DNA of 64,000 nt from Desulfobacter vibrioformis DSM 8776 (GCF_000745975.1 NZ_JQKJ01000001.1:248001-312000), one strand, 5' to 3'; shown: positions 44,493 through 54,039, counted from the first letter of the stretch. Notes: generated from the letters alone by a model not told the origin. Translations and numbers: made by a program.

Positions 44493-46004
44493 ATGAAAAT
44501 CGATATAGGGCCTGTCACCCGGCTTGAAGGCCACCTCAATATTAACACAACCGTGGAAAACAATATCATCATTGATGCAAAAAGCATGGGGGAAATGTTC
44601 AGAGGGTTTGAAGTTTTTCTTCTGGGACGTGACCCGCTTGACGCCCAGCAGATTACCCAGAGGATTTGCGGTGTATGCCCGTATGCCCATGCCATTGCCT
44701 CTTCTTATGCCCAGGAAGCCGCCTACCGGCTCAAGACACCGCCAAACGGCAGAATTCTTCACAACCTTATCCAGGGCGCCAACCATTTATACGATTATCT
44801 TTTGCACTTTTATCAGCTTTCGGCCCTTGATTTTATCGATGTGACCGCTGTCACGGGCTATACCGGCAAAGACCCTGACTTGTCCCACTTGAGAGACTGG
44901 GTCAACCACGCGCTGGGCAGCAAGGAATCCTATCCGGCAGCGCCATTTCTGCCCCGGCTGTCCGGAACCTATGTAACGGATACGGACATCAATATCACGG
45001 CTTTAAAGCATTATGTGGAATCCCTTGAAATCCAGAAAAAAGCCAACCGGGCCTCGGCCATTTTCGGCGGCAGGTTTCCCCATGCCACGGGGATTTTTCC
45101 CGGCGGATGCACCCGGCCGCCTGACATTGACGCCATCGCGTCTTACCAGGCACTGATCCGTGACGTTAAGCATTTTATCCATCACAAGTATTTGCCCGAT
45201 CTTCTGGCGGTTGCCGGCGCATTCCCGGAATACTGGCATATCGGCCAGAGCAAGGGTGGTTTCATGTCCTACGGTCTGCTTCCCTTTGGGCCGGAACCGG
45301 ACAGTTCCAGGCTCCTGTCGCCTGGTGTGCTTCTTGACGGAAAAGTTGAAACGATAAAATCAGATGCCATTACCGAAGATGTTAAATTTGCCAAATACAG
45401 CTCCCCGTCCGGCCTGAAGGTCGCCCAGGGCAGCCTGACACCGGCCCCGCATAAAAAAGGCGCCTACTCCTGGGTAAAGGCACCCCGGTATGACGGGCAT
45501 ATGCTGGAAGTCGGACCAACGGCAAGGATACTGGTGGATTATTTACAGGGCGGTAATAAAACCGTGAAGCAGCTGGTGGACCGGTTCGCCGGAATTGCGG
45601 ACATTCGGCCGGAACAACTCAATTCGGTCCTGGGCCGGCACCTGTGCCGGGCCGTATCTGCCGTGGTCATTGCGGATTTCCTTCTGGACCAGACCGAACA
45701 AATCAATCCGTTGGAGCCATTTATACCTGAGATAAAAATACCGGAAGCCGGAGAAGGGTTCGGCCTTACCGAAGCGTCAAGGGGGGCCTTGCTCCATTAT
45801 ATCCGGATCAAAAAGCACAAGATTGATCATTATGAGTGTGTGGTGCCGACCACATGGAACTGTTCTCCCAGGGATGACAAGGGCACACCCGGTGCTTTGG
45901 AGTCCGCCCTCATCGGCACCTGGGTTGAAGATCCTGGGCAACAAATCGAGGCCAACCGGATTGTGCATTCTTTCGATCCTTGCCTGGCCTGTGCAGTTCA
46001 CTGA
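44493..46004 (+). CDS. [NiFe] hydrogenase large subunit without C-terminal extension
   Basis: 503-aa catalytic subunit of a [NiFe] hydrogenase. The proximal nickel-ligand motif RICGVCPYAH is at residues 57-66 and the distal motif DPCLACAVH at 495-503. The protein ends exactly at that histidine, so no C-terminal peptide is available for the usual maturation protease. That feature is known mainly from H2-sensing and CO-linked hydrogenases. It is about 50-70 residues shorter than typical group 1 respiratory enzymes. GAGGAG precedes the ATG. It lies before the small subunit, the reverse of the usual order. No hyp or protease genes are nearby. Confidence 0.93.
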   Translation: MKIDIGPVTRLEGHLNINTTVENNIIIDAKSMGEMFRGFEVFLLGRDPLDAQQITQRICGVCPYAHAIASSYAQEAAYRLKTPPNGRILHNLIQGANHLYDYLLHFYQLSALDFIDVTAVTGYTGKDPDLSHLRDWVNHALGSKESYPAAPFLPRLSGTYVTDTDINITALKHYVESLEIQKKANRASAIFGGRFPHATGIFPGGCTRPPDIDAIASYQALIRDVKHFIHHKYLPDLLAVAGAFPEYWHIGQSKGGFMSYGLLPFGPEPDSSRLLSPGVLLDGKVETIKSDAITEDVKFAKYSSPSGLKVAQGSLTPAPHKKGAYSWVKAPRYDGHMLEVGPTARILVDYLQGGNKTVKQLVDRFAGIADIRPEQLNSVLGRHLCRAVSAVVIADFLLDQTEQINPLEPFIPEIKIPEAGEGFGLTEASRGALLHYIRIKKHKIDHYECVVPTTWNCSPRDDKGTPGALESALIGTWVEDPGQQIEANRIVHSFDPCLACAVH

Positions 46005-46060
46005 TATTACACAAATCCCACAGGCTCATGTTATACGCATAGCTTCGGAGGAAAAACCCC

Positions 46061-46993
46061 ATGATAAACAGACGAGACTTCTTAAAACTGGCTGCCTGCC
46101 TCGGTGCCTCCCTTCCCATTGCCGGGCTCCCGTCAGCGGTCAGCGCGGCCCTGAAAATCCTTGATCCCGAATCCGTGCCCAAACTGATCTATCTCCAGGC
46201 CCAATCTTGTACCGGGTGCTCCGTATCCCTGCTCCAGGCCGAGGCGCCTGACGCGGTCACCATGATCACCCGTCATTCCAAGCTGGTCTTTCATCAGGAT
46301 TTGTCGGCTGCATCCGGAAAACAGGTGCTGGATCTGCTGGACGCTTATATCAGCGGGAACGCCGGGGATTATTTTCTGGCTGTCGAAGGGGCCATTCCCC
46401 TGGGGATGCCTGAAGCCTGCGTCATTGGCACAAAACCCATTGCCGACTACCTGGGTGCTGCTGCCGAAACCATGAGCGGTGCCGTTGCCATCGGCACCTG
46501 CAGTTCTTACGGAGGTATCCCGGCGGCTGAAGGCAACCTGACCGGTGCTGTCAGCCTGAATGATTTTTACAAGACAATAAATAAAAAACCGCTCCTGATT
46601 TCCATTCCAGGATGCCCGGTGCATCCGGACTGGGTCTGGAAAACCATTGTCCACCTGGTTAAAATCGGTCTCCCGGAACTCAAGAATACCCGGCCGGCTG
46701 CTTTTTTCAGCCGGAAAGTCCATGAATTGTGCCCCCGGTACCATGACTTTCAGCAGGAAATTTTTGCTGAAAAACTGGGAGATAAAGGCTGCCTTTTTAA
46801 ACTCGGCTGCCTGGGGCCGGACACTTTTGCAGACTGCCCCACCCGGTGGTGGAATTGTGGACAGACCTGGTGCATCGACGCCAATGCACCCTGTATCGGC
46901 TGTGCATCCCCCATGTTTGCAGCAAAAAGAGATTTCCCGTTTTACCGGAACGCCGAAACCGCCATGTCCGGAACCCCAGGAGAAAAGTCATGA
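46061..46993 (+). CDS. [NiFe] hydrogenase small subunit with Tat signal
   Basis: 310-aa electron-transfer subunit. A twin-arginine signal opens the protein (RRDFLK at 4-9, then a hydrophobic stretch to about residue 29), so the assembled dimer would be exported folded to the periplasm. Cluster ligands: CTGC at 50-53, [18 protein letters not shown], and the C-terminal group with [24 protein letters not shown] and CIGCASPMF. No C-terminal membrane anchor is seen. The stop overlaps the start of the chemoreceptor gene (ATGA), implying coupled translation. A cytochrome b subunit is absent; the downstream receptor heme is the only obvious partner. Confidence 0.93.
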   Translation: MINRRDFLKLAACLGASLPIAGLPSAVSAALKILDPESVPKLIYLQAQSCTGCSVSLLQAEAPDAVTMITRHSKLVFHQDLSAASGKQVLDLLDAYISGNAGDYFLAVEGAIPLGMPEACVIGTKPIADYLGAAAETMSGAVAIGTCSSYGGIPAAEGNLTGAVSLNDFYKTINKKPLLISIPGCPVHPDWVWKTIVHLVKIGLPELKNTRPAAFFSRKVHELCPRYHDFQQEIFAEKLGDKGCLFKLGCLGPDTFADCPTRWWNCGQTWCIDANAPCIGCASPMFAAKRDFPFYRNAETAMSGTPGEKS

Positions 46994-48636
46994 AATCCCA
47001 TCTGTTTGCCCGGCTCTCCATTACCTATAAAATTATTCTCACTGTGGTTATTGTCTTGTTGATCTGTCTTGCGGCTTTTGTAGTCCTTTTAAACCGGTTT
47101 GTGGAAAACCAGATGCGGCTGACCTACACCCAGTCCGTCCACACCCTGTTCAACGCGTTTGAAGACGGGGTGAAAGGATCGCTTGAACGCGGCCAGATGA
47201 AAAATTTTCAAAAACTGCTCCTTCACCAGAAGCAAATCAACGGGGTCATGGCGGTCAATCTGTATGATCGGAAAGGCGCGGTCAATCTGTCATCCAATAC
47301 CCTGGACAAGGCAGAACCCCTTCCGGACGGATTATTGTCCCGCATCCGGGAAGAAAAGACGCAAGTCATGCAAAAATCTGACACCCGGCTTGTCATTTTC
47401 GGTCCCCAGCCCGTTGTTGCAGACTGTATCCGGTGTCATCCGACCTGGAAACAAGGAGAAATCGGAGGCATCCTCTCCCTTACATACGATCTTAGCGCCC
47501 TGAATACGGTCATCTCCAAACTCAAGTATTTTACCACTGCCGGATCAATCATTCTTCTTTTTATTATGAGTTTCATGGTTTTTATTGCCATCCAGAAAAT
47601 GGTCAAAAATCCAATCTTCAGCGTTCTCAGCGGACTGAAGGATGCGGCTGAAGGCGACGGAGACCTGACCAAAAGGTTACGCATCACGTCTGCAGATGAA
47701 CTGGGCAGTCTTTCCAGGTGGTTCAATACCTTTGTTGAAAAACTCCAGGGAATTATCCGGGATATTGCAAATAATTCTGAAAAGCAGAATAGGTCATCTG
47801 CCGAACTTCTTGATATTTCAAAAAAAATGTCAGATGCCGCCGGTATAATGACCGAAAGGTCCAATACCGTGGCAGCAGCGGCTGTGGATGTGAGCGACAA
47901 CATGACGTCAACGGCCGCAGCAGCCGAACAATCCTCCAATAATATTGAAATGGTATCTTCTGCGGCTGAAGAGATGAGTGCCATGATTGGAAAAATTGCC
48001 AAAAACACCGAAGAAACCCGCAAAAACAGCCAGTACGCCGTCTCCAGAACCCAGAAAGCCGCCGACAGCATTAAAAATCTTGAACATAGTGCCCAGGAGA
48101 TCGGAGATGTGGTTGAAACCATTAACGATATTTCCGAACAAACCAATTTGCTCTCCTTGAACGCGACCATTGAAGCAGCGCGTGCCGGGGAAAGCGGCAG
48201 AGGCTTTGCCGTGGTGGCCAGTGAAATCAAACTCCTGGCAAAACAAACAGCAGACGCCACGTATGAAATTCAGGGAAAAGTCATCCGCATTCAGGATTCG
48301 ACCCGCCAGGCCATTTCGGAAATTTCAGAAATCAGCAATGCCATAGACAGTGTCAATGCCATGATCGACACCATCACCACCAGTGTGGAAAAACAGTCCG
48401 GCACTACGCGTGAAATTGCCGGCAATGTCAGCCAGGCAGCCCTGGGAATCCAGGAAGTTACCCTCAATGTAACGGAAAGTTCAAAAAAAGTTAAAAAAAT
48501 TGCAAGTGATATTGACGACGTTCACCAGGCAGCCCTTGGCATATCGGACAGGAGTTCGGAAATAAACGCCAGTGCAGACCGGCTCAGCCAGATATCCAAA
48601 ACCCTGAAAACATCAGTGGATCAATTTAAGATTTAA
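46990..48636 (+). CDS. methyl-accepting chemotaxis protein with periplasmic heme-c motif
   Basis: 548-aa chemoreceptor. Membrane helices at about 13-35 and 182-202 enclose a periplasmic sensor of about 145 residues containing a single CIRCH (146-150), a c-type heme attachment motif. The sensor may be Tll0287-like. A HAMP domain follows (about 203-255), then the cytoplasmic signalling domain with the hairpin tip [35 protein letters not shown]. There is no C-terminal pentapeptide tether. The start at 46990 gives a 4-bp overlap with the hydrogenase small subunit. It may sense redox state or H2 through the hydrogenase, comparable to but distinct from the heme receptor DcrA of Desulfovibrio. Confidence 0.93.
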   Translation: MKSHLFARLSITYKIILTVVIVLLICLAAFVVLLNRFVENQMRLTYTQSVHTLFNAFEDGVKGSLERGQMKNFQKLLLHQKQINGVMAVNLYDRKGAVNLSSNTLDKAEPLPDGLLSRIREEKTQVMQKSDTRLVIFGPQPVVADCIRCHPTWKQGEIGGILSLTYDLSALNTVISKLKYFTTAGSIILLFIMSFMVFIAIQKMVKNPIFSVLSGLKDAAEGDGDLTKRLRITSADELGSLSRWFNTFVEKLQGIIRDIANNSEKQNRSSAELLDISKKMSDAAGIMTERSNTVAAAAVDVSDNMTSTAAAAEQSSNNIEMVSSAAEEMSAMIGKIAKNTEETRKNSQYAVSRTQKAADSIKNLEHSAQEIGDVVETINDISEQTNLLSLNATIEAARAGESGRGFAVVASEIKLLAKQTADATYEIQGKVIRIQDSTRQAISEISEISNAIDSVNAMIDTITTSVEKQSGTTREIAGNVSQAALGIQEVTLNVTESSKKVKKIASDIDDVHQAALGISDRSSEINASADRLSQISKTLKTSVDQFKI

Positions 48637-48849
48637 TTTTTGGGCCCGGGCCGCATGCTTAAACGCGTTAACCTGGTGTGGGTGGAACGTCTGACTCGTC
48701 CCTTTTCCCGGGAAAAGATTTTTGAGCGTATCGGTGCTGTATATGATGATGCCGTACAAAAAAAGCGTTGACTTTGATTTGAAATTGAATTACCAAAGTC
48801 AGACGCATTAACCTTTAAGATTAAAAAAAAGAATAAAAAAAATCAGCTT
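48637..48849. other. intergenic region before the ilvBN leader
   Basis: A 38-codon frame at 48655-48771 matches nothing I recognise. TTGACT at 48768-48773 could be a -35 element for the ilv transcript, with a poor -10. The stretch ends in an A-rich run before the leader peptide. Confidence 0.35.
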
Positions 48850-48975
48850 ATGAACGCTTCCATCACAGACATTCTGAAAAACACCGACATTGTTGAATTA
48901 GTCGTCGTATCTGTCGTGGCAGTGGTATCCGTCGGCCTGGAGGGCCGATACCGCCGTCGGAGGAAGCGTATATAA
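48850..48975 (+). CDS. ilvBN leader peptide (branched-chain amino acid attenuator)
   Basis: 41-codon frame. Its middle reads IVELVVVSVVAVVSVGLEG, with nine valines in a stretch of 15 residues, comparable to the valine/leucine-rich leaders of enterobacterial ilvB and ilvG. The tail is basic (RYRRRRKRI). It is followed 22 nt later by a strong terminator and then by ilvB at 49093. Ribosome stalling at valine codons when charged tRNA-Val is scarce would favour an alternative fold. There is no clear ribosome binding site, the main weak point. Confidence 0.7.
   Translation: MNASITDILKNTDIVELVVVSVVAVVSVGLEGRYRRRRKRI
48924..48952 (+). promoter_or_regulatory. candidate attenuator stem (segment 1:2)
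   Basis: GGTATCCGTCGGCC and GGCCGATACC can pair within the end of the leader frame. The downstream part, including GCCGTCGG, is partly complementary to CCGCCGGC in the terminator, giving a possible antiterminator. The pairing is by eye only. Confidence 0.4.
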
Positions 48976-48996
48976 GCTTTAAGATCTTATAAAGAC

Positions 48997-49037
48997 AAAA
49001 AAAACCCCCGCCGGCAAGAGCCTGCGGGGGTTTTTTT
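48997..49037 (+). terminator. attenuator terminator before ilvB
   Basis: CCCCCGC / GCGGGGG stem with A-run before and a seven-T run after; inner part GGC-AAGA-GCC extends it. It lies 56 bp upstream of ilvB with no intervening promoter seen. Confidence 0.8.
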
Positions 49038-49092
49038 GTTTTGGGAAACAGACCAGAACATAAAATGAATATTTAAATATCGGGAAACGAAC

Positions 49093-50754
49093 ATGGAAAT
49101 GAACGGCGCACAACTGATTGTAAAACTCTTGGAACGGCAGGGGATAAAAATCATCTGGGGCATTCCCGGCGGGGCCACCCTTCCGCTCTACGATGCCCTT
49201 TACCAAAGTCCTATCCGGCATATCCTCACCCGGCACGAGCAGGGGGCGGGGTTCATGGCCCAGGGCATGGCCCGGACCACCGGGAAGGCCGCGGTCTGTA
49301 CGGCAACCTCCGGCCCCGGGGCCACCAACCTCATCACGGCCCTGGCAGACGCCCACCTGGATTCCGTGCCCATGGTCGCCATCACAGGCCAGGTCCCCAC
49401 GGCCCTGATGGGAACCGATGCCTTTCAAGAGGTGGACACCTACGGGTTGACGCTGCCCGTCACCAAACACAATTTTCTGGTCAAGGCGGCTGCGGACCTT
49501 TTAACCGTCATCCCGGAGGCGTTTCGGATTGCCGAATCCGGCCGGCCCGGGCCTGTGGTCGTTGATGTGCCCAAGGACGTGCAGACCCAAAAGGTGAGGT
49601 TTGGGCAATGGCCCGAACCGGGCGTCCCCGGACCGGTCCGGTGGAGGGATAACGGGGTCTTGGAGCGGATGGCGCAAATGATCCGGCAGTCCAAAAGGCC
49701 GATGTTTTACGTGGGCGGCGGCGTGGTGGCATCTGGCGGGGCAGACCTTTTGCGCAGCGCATCCCAAAAGAACGGTATTCCGGTAGTCTCCACCCTCATG
49801 GGGCTTGGGGCCATGGCCTATGACGATCCGCTTTTCTTAGGCATGCTGGGCATGCACGGCACCCCTGTCGCGAACCTGGCCATGGCCCGGGCCGATCTGA
49901 TCATCGCTCTGGGAATCCGTTTCGATGACCGCGTCACCGGCAAGATGGAAGCCTTCTGCGCTGATGCCGCCGTGATTCATGTGGATGTGGATGAAAGTGA
50001 AATCGGCAAAATCCGGAACGCTTCCCTGGGTGTTTGCGGGGATGCCGCCACCGTGCTGACCAAGATACTGCCGCGAATGGATACCTTCACCCGGGAGGGC
50101 TGGCACGGAGAGATTGCGTCCTTGAAGAGCCCGACGCCAGCTGCGGCCGAGATCAAAAATCCGTTCCATCCGTCCGGCATTATCCGCTATATCGGGAACC
50201 GGGCCCCGGAAGACGCCATCGTGGCAACTGACGTCGGCCAGCACCAGATGTGGACAGCCCAGGCTTATCCTGTGCGCCATCCAAGATCCCTTTTAATGTC
50301 CGGGGGACTGGGCACCATGGGCTTTGGCGTGCCCGTCGCCATGGGAGCCGCCTTTGCAAACCCCCATAAAAAGATCGTCTGCATCACCGGGGACGGGTCC
50401 TTTCTGATGAATCTTCAGGAACTTGCCACCCTTGCGGAACATGAACTCAACATCACGATTGTTCTGATGGACAACGGGCACCTGGGTCTGGTCCGCCAGC
50501 AGCAGGAGATGTTTTACAGCAATCATGTATTTGCTTCGAAGTTCACACGGTCACCGGATTTTTCGGCCATTGCCCAAGGGTTTGGAATCCGGGCCTGGGA
50601 TGCCGGGATCAACGGATCGAACCGTTCCGCCATAGATGAGGCACTGGCATTTCAGGGTCCGTCGCTGGTGGTTGTTCCCATTGACGGGACCACCAACGTT
50701 TACCCCATGGTCCCTCCGGGGGCGTCCAATCTCGAAATGATTCAGGAGGCATAA
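49093..50754 (+). CDS. ilvB: acetolactate synthase large subunit
   Basis: 553-aa thiamine-diphosphate enzyme for the first common step of valine, leucine and isoleucine synthesis. MNGAQLIVKLLERQGIKIIWGIPGG, the catalytic glutamate in HEQGAGFMAQG, FDDRVTG, and the ThDP motif GDGSFLMNLQELATLAEHELNITIVLMDNGHLG are canonical. It is cotranscribed with ilvN (gap of 2 bp) and preceded by an apparent attenuator. Confidence 0.96.
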   Translation: MEMNGAQLIVKLLERQGIKIIWGIPGGATLPLYDALYQSPIRHILTRHEQGAGFMAQGMARTTGKAAVCTATSGPGATNLITALADAHLDSVPMVAITGQVPTALMGTDAFQEVDTYGLTLPVTKHNFLVKAAADLLTVIPEAFRIAESGRPGPVVVDVPKDVQTQKVRFGQWPEPGVPGPVRWRDNGVLERMAQMIRQSKRPMFYVGGGVVASGGADLLRSASQKNGIPVVSTLMGLGAMAYDDPLFLGMLGMHGTPVANLAMARADLIIALGIRFDDRVTGKMEAFCADAAVIHVDVDESEIGKIRNASLGVCGDAATVLTKILPRMDTFTREGWHGEIASLKSPTPAAAEIKNPFHPSGIIRYIGNRAPEDAIVATDVGQHQMWTAQAYPVRHPRSLLMSGGLGTMGFGVPVAMGAAFANPHKKIVCITGDGSFLMNLQELATLAEHELNITIVLMDNGHLGLVRQQQEMFYSNHVFASKFTRSPDFSAIAQGFGIRAWDAGINGSNRSAIDEALAFQGPSLVVVPIDGTTNVYPMVPPGASNLEMIQEA

Positions 50755-50756
50755 AT

Positions 50757-51038
50757 ATGTACGATACGATTGTCGAGCTGACGGTCCGGAACCACCCGGG
50801 CGTCATGTCACAGATTACAGGGCTTTTTGCCCGGAGAAATTTCAACCTGGAAGGGATTCTCTGCCGTCCGGAAGGCGACGGGGGCTTAAGCCGGATGCGC
50901 CTGATGATCTATACAGATGAGCGCACGGAGCAGCTGGTCAAGCAGCTTTCAAAACTTTACGACGTGATTTCCGTTTCAATCCGTCAGGACAGGGGGCCGT
51001 CAAGGTACCGGCAGCTTTTCGAGGAATGCTGGGATTAG
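50757..51038 (+). CDS. ilvN: acetolactate synthase small (regulatory) subunit
   Basis: 93-aa ACT-domain subunit giving valine feedback control to IlvB. It shows VELTVRNHPGVMSQITGLFARRNFNLEGILC, the ACT ligand-binding loop. Short form lacking the C-terminal half of long IlvH proteins, like E. coli IlvN. Begins 2 bp after the ilvB stop, AGGAGG upstream. Confidence 0.94.
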   Translation: MYDTIVELTVRNHPGVMSQITGLFARRNFNLEGILCRPEGDGGLSRMRLMIYTDERTEQLVKQLSKLYDVISVSIRQDRGPSRYRQLFEECWD

Positions 51039-51060
51039 GCGAACAGCAACCGCTATTTCA

Positions 51061-54039
51061 TTAAACAGCAGCGGGATATGAAATACGGTTGCGCCCGTCC
51101 TTTTTGGATTTGTATAGCATCTCATCGGTCTCTTTCAGCATTTCGCCAAAGGATTCAATGCCGTCTGAGTAATGGGCCACACCCAGGCTCAAGGTCAGTT
51201 TCAGATTGGCGGCGCCCTTGACCGCAAAGGTTCTTTTTTCGAAAACGGCGCGTATTTTGTCAGCAACAGGAATGGCGCCCTTAATGCCGGTTCCGGGAAG
51301 GATGATCATGAATTCGTCCCCGCCATACCGCCCCGGGATATCGGTTGCCCGAAGATTTTCCCGGATGATGGATGACACCTGTTTTAACACCCTGTCTCCG
51401 ATATCGTGGCCATACCTGTCATTGACTTTTTTAAAATGGTCAATGTCTATCATAATAACGGACAGACTGCCTTTTTTACGCTTTGCCGTTTCAAATTCCC
51501 GGTTTCCGAAATTCATGAAATATCTTCGGTTGTAGAGCCCTGTTAAGGGATCGATATTGGCCAGCCGGGCGTTTTCAATGGCTTTGGACGCAGCGTATTT
51601 CAAGGAAAGGTGGGTATCAATTCTGGCCAGCAGTTCGGTTTTGTCCACCGGTTTTACGATATAATCATTGGCCCCCACCTCAAAGGCTGTGACAATATCA
51701 CCGGGTTGATTTTTTGCCGTCAGAAATATGATGGGCAGCTCAAACGTGGAATATTGTTCTCTCAACTTCCGGCAGACCTCATACCCGGACATCCTGGGCA
51801 TCATGATATCAAGAAGTACAAGATCAAACCGGCTGGTTTTGATTCTTTCCAGGGCCAGACACCCGCTTGGTACGAATTCGGCCCCCAGTTTTTTTATCCC
51901 CAGGTAGTTGAGCAGAACCTGGCCGTTTACCGCTTCGTCATCCACGATGAGCACTTTTTTCGAACAATTGCCGGTGCGGGTATTGGGTAAGGGACAGCTG
52001 ACTTCGGGAAAAGGCAGAATGCCGCTTAAGGGCGCTGGATCAAAGCGAATCCCTTTTGCCTTTTTTCCATTGGCGGCAACCTGCGGGAGCGTAAATATAA
52101 AACAGGACCCCTTGCCTGGCTCTGATTCAACCCGGATGTTGCCGCCGTGCAATTCCACCAGCTTTTTAGTGATGGGAAGCCCCAGTCCGGTTCCTTTGTA
52201 TTCCCGTTCAATGGAACCGTCGCCCTGCTCAAAGGAGTTGAAAATACGTTCTGTGAATGAAGGATCGATACCAATCCCCGAATCCTCAACCCGGACCTCC
52301 ATGGTATCTGCCCCAGGGATGGCCCGGACCCTGACATAGCCTTTTTCCGTATATTTTACACCGTTCCCGATGAGATTATACAGGATCTGCTGAAGCCTGT
52401 TTTCATCTCCATAGACAAAGGGCGCATCCTTAGGAATGTCATTAATTAATTGAATGGCTTTGTTTGGCGTCGTGGATTTTATAACGGTCATGACAACACA
52501 GACCATCTGCCCTAAATCCTGGGGCTTTTTAGAAATCAGGATATCGTTGTGTTTCAGCTTTGAAAAGTCCAGGACATCATTAATGAGCGTTGAAAGTCTT
52601 TTCCCGCTTGAGACAATAAGGCCCAGATTCTGCCGGGCCTCCCCGGAAAGCGGACCTGCAGCGCCATGAATCAAGGATTCGGCCACGCCGATGATGCCGT
52701 TGATAGGGGTTCTCAATTCATGGGAGGTATTGGCAAGAAATTCATCTTTGAGACGGTCAACAACCTTGAGTTTTTCAGACAGCATGGCAACCGTCCTGTG
52801 CTCCTGTGAGAATTTGATGGCCAGCATGAGGGACTGGATCAGAATAAATCCAAGAAAAAACAGGGCCAGGTAATACCCTGTATTGATCACCTGCAGGTAG
52901 TGCAGCATGTCATTGGCAACCCCTGCCGCCAGAACCAGACTTCCGGATAAAAAGAGCATGGCAAAAGCTGTTTTGTTCACAATCGCCTTCAGGTTAATAT
53001 AAAGGATAAACAGAACGCTGGCCCCCACCGCCACCAGATAATATTTGAATATCACGGAGTAAGCCATTGTGGATACAAAAGGGATACAGCCGGCATAGAG
53101 AAAATGGACAGCCGTCATCAGCCAGAAAAAAAAACGGGGCAGCTCTTTTTTGAAAAAAAAGTAGCTGAAAAACTGAAACAGGATCACGCAACAGGGAATG
53201 GTGACGGTTGAGAGTCTTGATGCGATTTCAAAGGTCAGGTCGGGAATGATCCAGGAAATCAGGGTATTGCCCGTGAACAGGGTTCTGAGGGCAACCATGA
53301 AACAGAACAAACCGAAATAAAACAGTTCTTTTTCTTTTTGCCGGAATAAAAAGATGATGGTGTGGTAAAATCCGGCAAACAGGCAAGTGGAAATGAGCAT
53401 GATCTCCATGGATGTGCTGATCATGAACTTTCGATGCATCTGTTTTTCCGTACCGAGAATAAAACTTTGGGCAATGCCCGCGTTTCCATGGCGGCGGTTT
53501 TTCATCTGCAGGACAATTTCCACATCGTCCGTATCAGGGGAAAAGGCCAGAATGTCCGGTTTGAGGAACCCGACCGGTTCGCCCGGCAACATTCCGTTTT
53601 GCCGGATTAACCGGCCATTGATCCACAGACCGTATTCCGTAAACAGTTCCGGGGTCTGTAATACCAGGCTCTTATTTTTTCCGGATATTTTTACAATAAG
53701 CCGGTACGTGGCACATCCCGCGGCTGGAAAGTTGCGGCCCGGATAGGCTGTCCAGAACCGGGGAACCGGATAAAAACCGGTCAGGCCAGGATCTGACCAT
53801 TCCCGTGAATCAGGATCAAGAAGCCTGTTCCAGCAGAATTGCCACTCTCCGTCAAGTTTCACCGGCCCGGTTTTTTGCAAATCCAGGTCTCTTAAATCCA
53901 AAACCCCTTTGCCGGCTTCAGGCCCTGCCCAGACCCGGGGGCCGGACAAGTTCATTGTGATAAGAAATGCAGCGGCCAGAACCATTGTCTTTTGCAATTT
54001 CAGGATATGTTTAACATCTGGCCGCATAATTTGTGGCAT
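51061..54039 (-). CDS. 7TM-DISM hybrid histidine kinase / receiver / diguanylate cyclase fusion
   Basis: 992-aa signalling protein. Domains in order: signal sequence; extracellular carbohydrate-binding-like DISM sensor (about 40-195); seven membrane helices (about 205-420); HisKA with phosphoacceptor in SHELRTPINGIIG; HATPase (NLIGNGVKYT, DSGIGIDPSF, KGTGLGLPI); receiver with aspartate in LVLLDIMMPRMSG and lysine in IVKPVD; and a GGDEF cyclase (GRYGGDEFMIILP), with a product-inhibition I-site RATD exactly five residues before GGDEF. All active motifs look intact. One polypeptide can thus carry phosphorelay and c-di-GMP synthesis. Convergent with ilvBN. Confidence 0.93.
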   Translation of the reverse strand: MPQIMRPDVKHILKLQKTMVLAAAFLITMNLSGPRVWAGPEAGKGVLDLRDLDLQKTGPVKLDGEWQFCWNRLLDPDSREWSDPGLTGFYPVPRFWTAYPGRNFPAAGCATYRLIVKISGKNKSLVLQTPELFTEYGLWINGRLIRQNGMLPGEPVGFLKPDILAFSPDTDDVEIVLQMKNRRHGNAGIAQSFILGTEKQMHRKFMISTSMEIMLISTCLFAGFYHTIIFLFRQKEKELFYFGLFCFMVALRTLFTGNTLISWIIPDLTFEIASRLSTVTIPCCVILFQFFSYFFFKKELPRFFFWLMTAVHFLYAGCIPFVSTMAYSVIFKYYLVAVGASVLFILYINLKAIVNKTAFAMLFLSGSLVLAAGVANDMLHYLQVINTGYYLALFFLGFILIQSLMLAIKFSQEHRTVAMLSEKLKVVDRLKDEFLANTSHELRTPINGIIGVAESLIHGAAGPLSGEARQNLGLIVSSGKRLSTLINDVLDFSKLKHNDILISKKPQDLGQMVCVVMTVIKSTTPNKAIQLINDIPKDAPFVYGDENRLQQILYNLIGNGVKYTEKGYVRVRAIPGADTMEVRVEDSGIGIDPSFTERIFNSFEQGDGSIEREYKGTGLGLPITKKLVELHGGNIRVESEPGKGSCFIFTLPQVAANGKKAKGIRFDPAPLSGILPFPEVSCPLPNTRTGNCSKKVLIVDDEAVNGQVLLNYLGIKKLGAEFVPSGCLALERIKTSRFDLVLLDIMMPRMSGYEVCRKLREQYSTFELPIIFLTAKNQPGDIVTAFEVGANDYIVKPVDKTELLARIDTHLSLKYAASKAIENARLANIDPLTGLYNRRYFMNFGNREFETAKRKKGSLSVIMIDIDHFKKVNDRYGHDIGDRVLKQVSSIIRENLRATDIPGRYGGDEFMIILPGTGIKGAIPVADKIRAVFEKRTFAVKGAANLKLTLSLGVAHYSDGIESFGEMLKETDEMLYKSKKDGRNRISYPAAV

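Noticed and set aside
48655-48771. 38-codon frame after the chemoreceptor gene
   Set aside because: No ribosome binding site or homology that I can name; the valine-rich frame at 48850 explains the ilv leader better.
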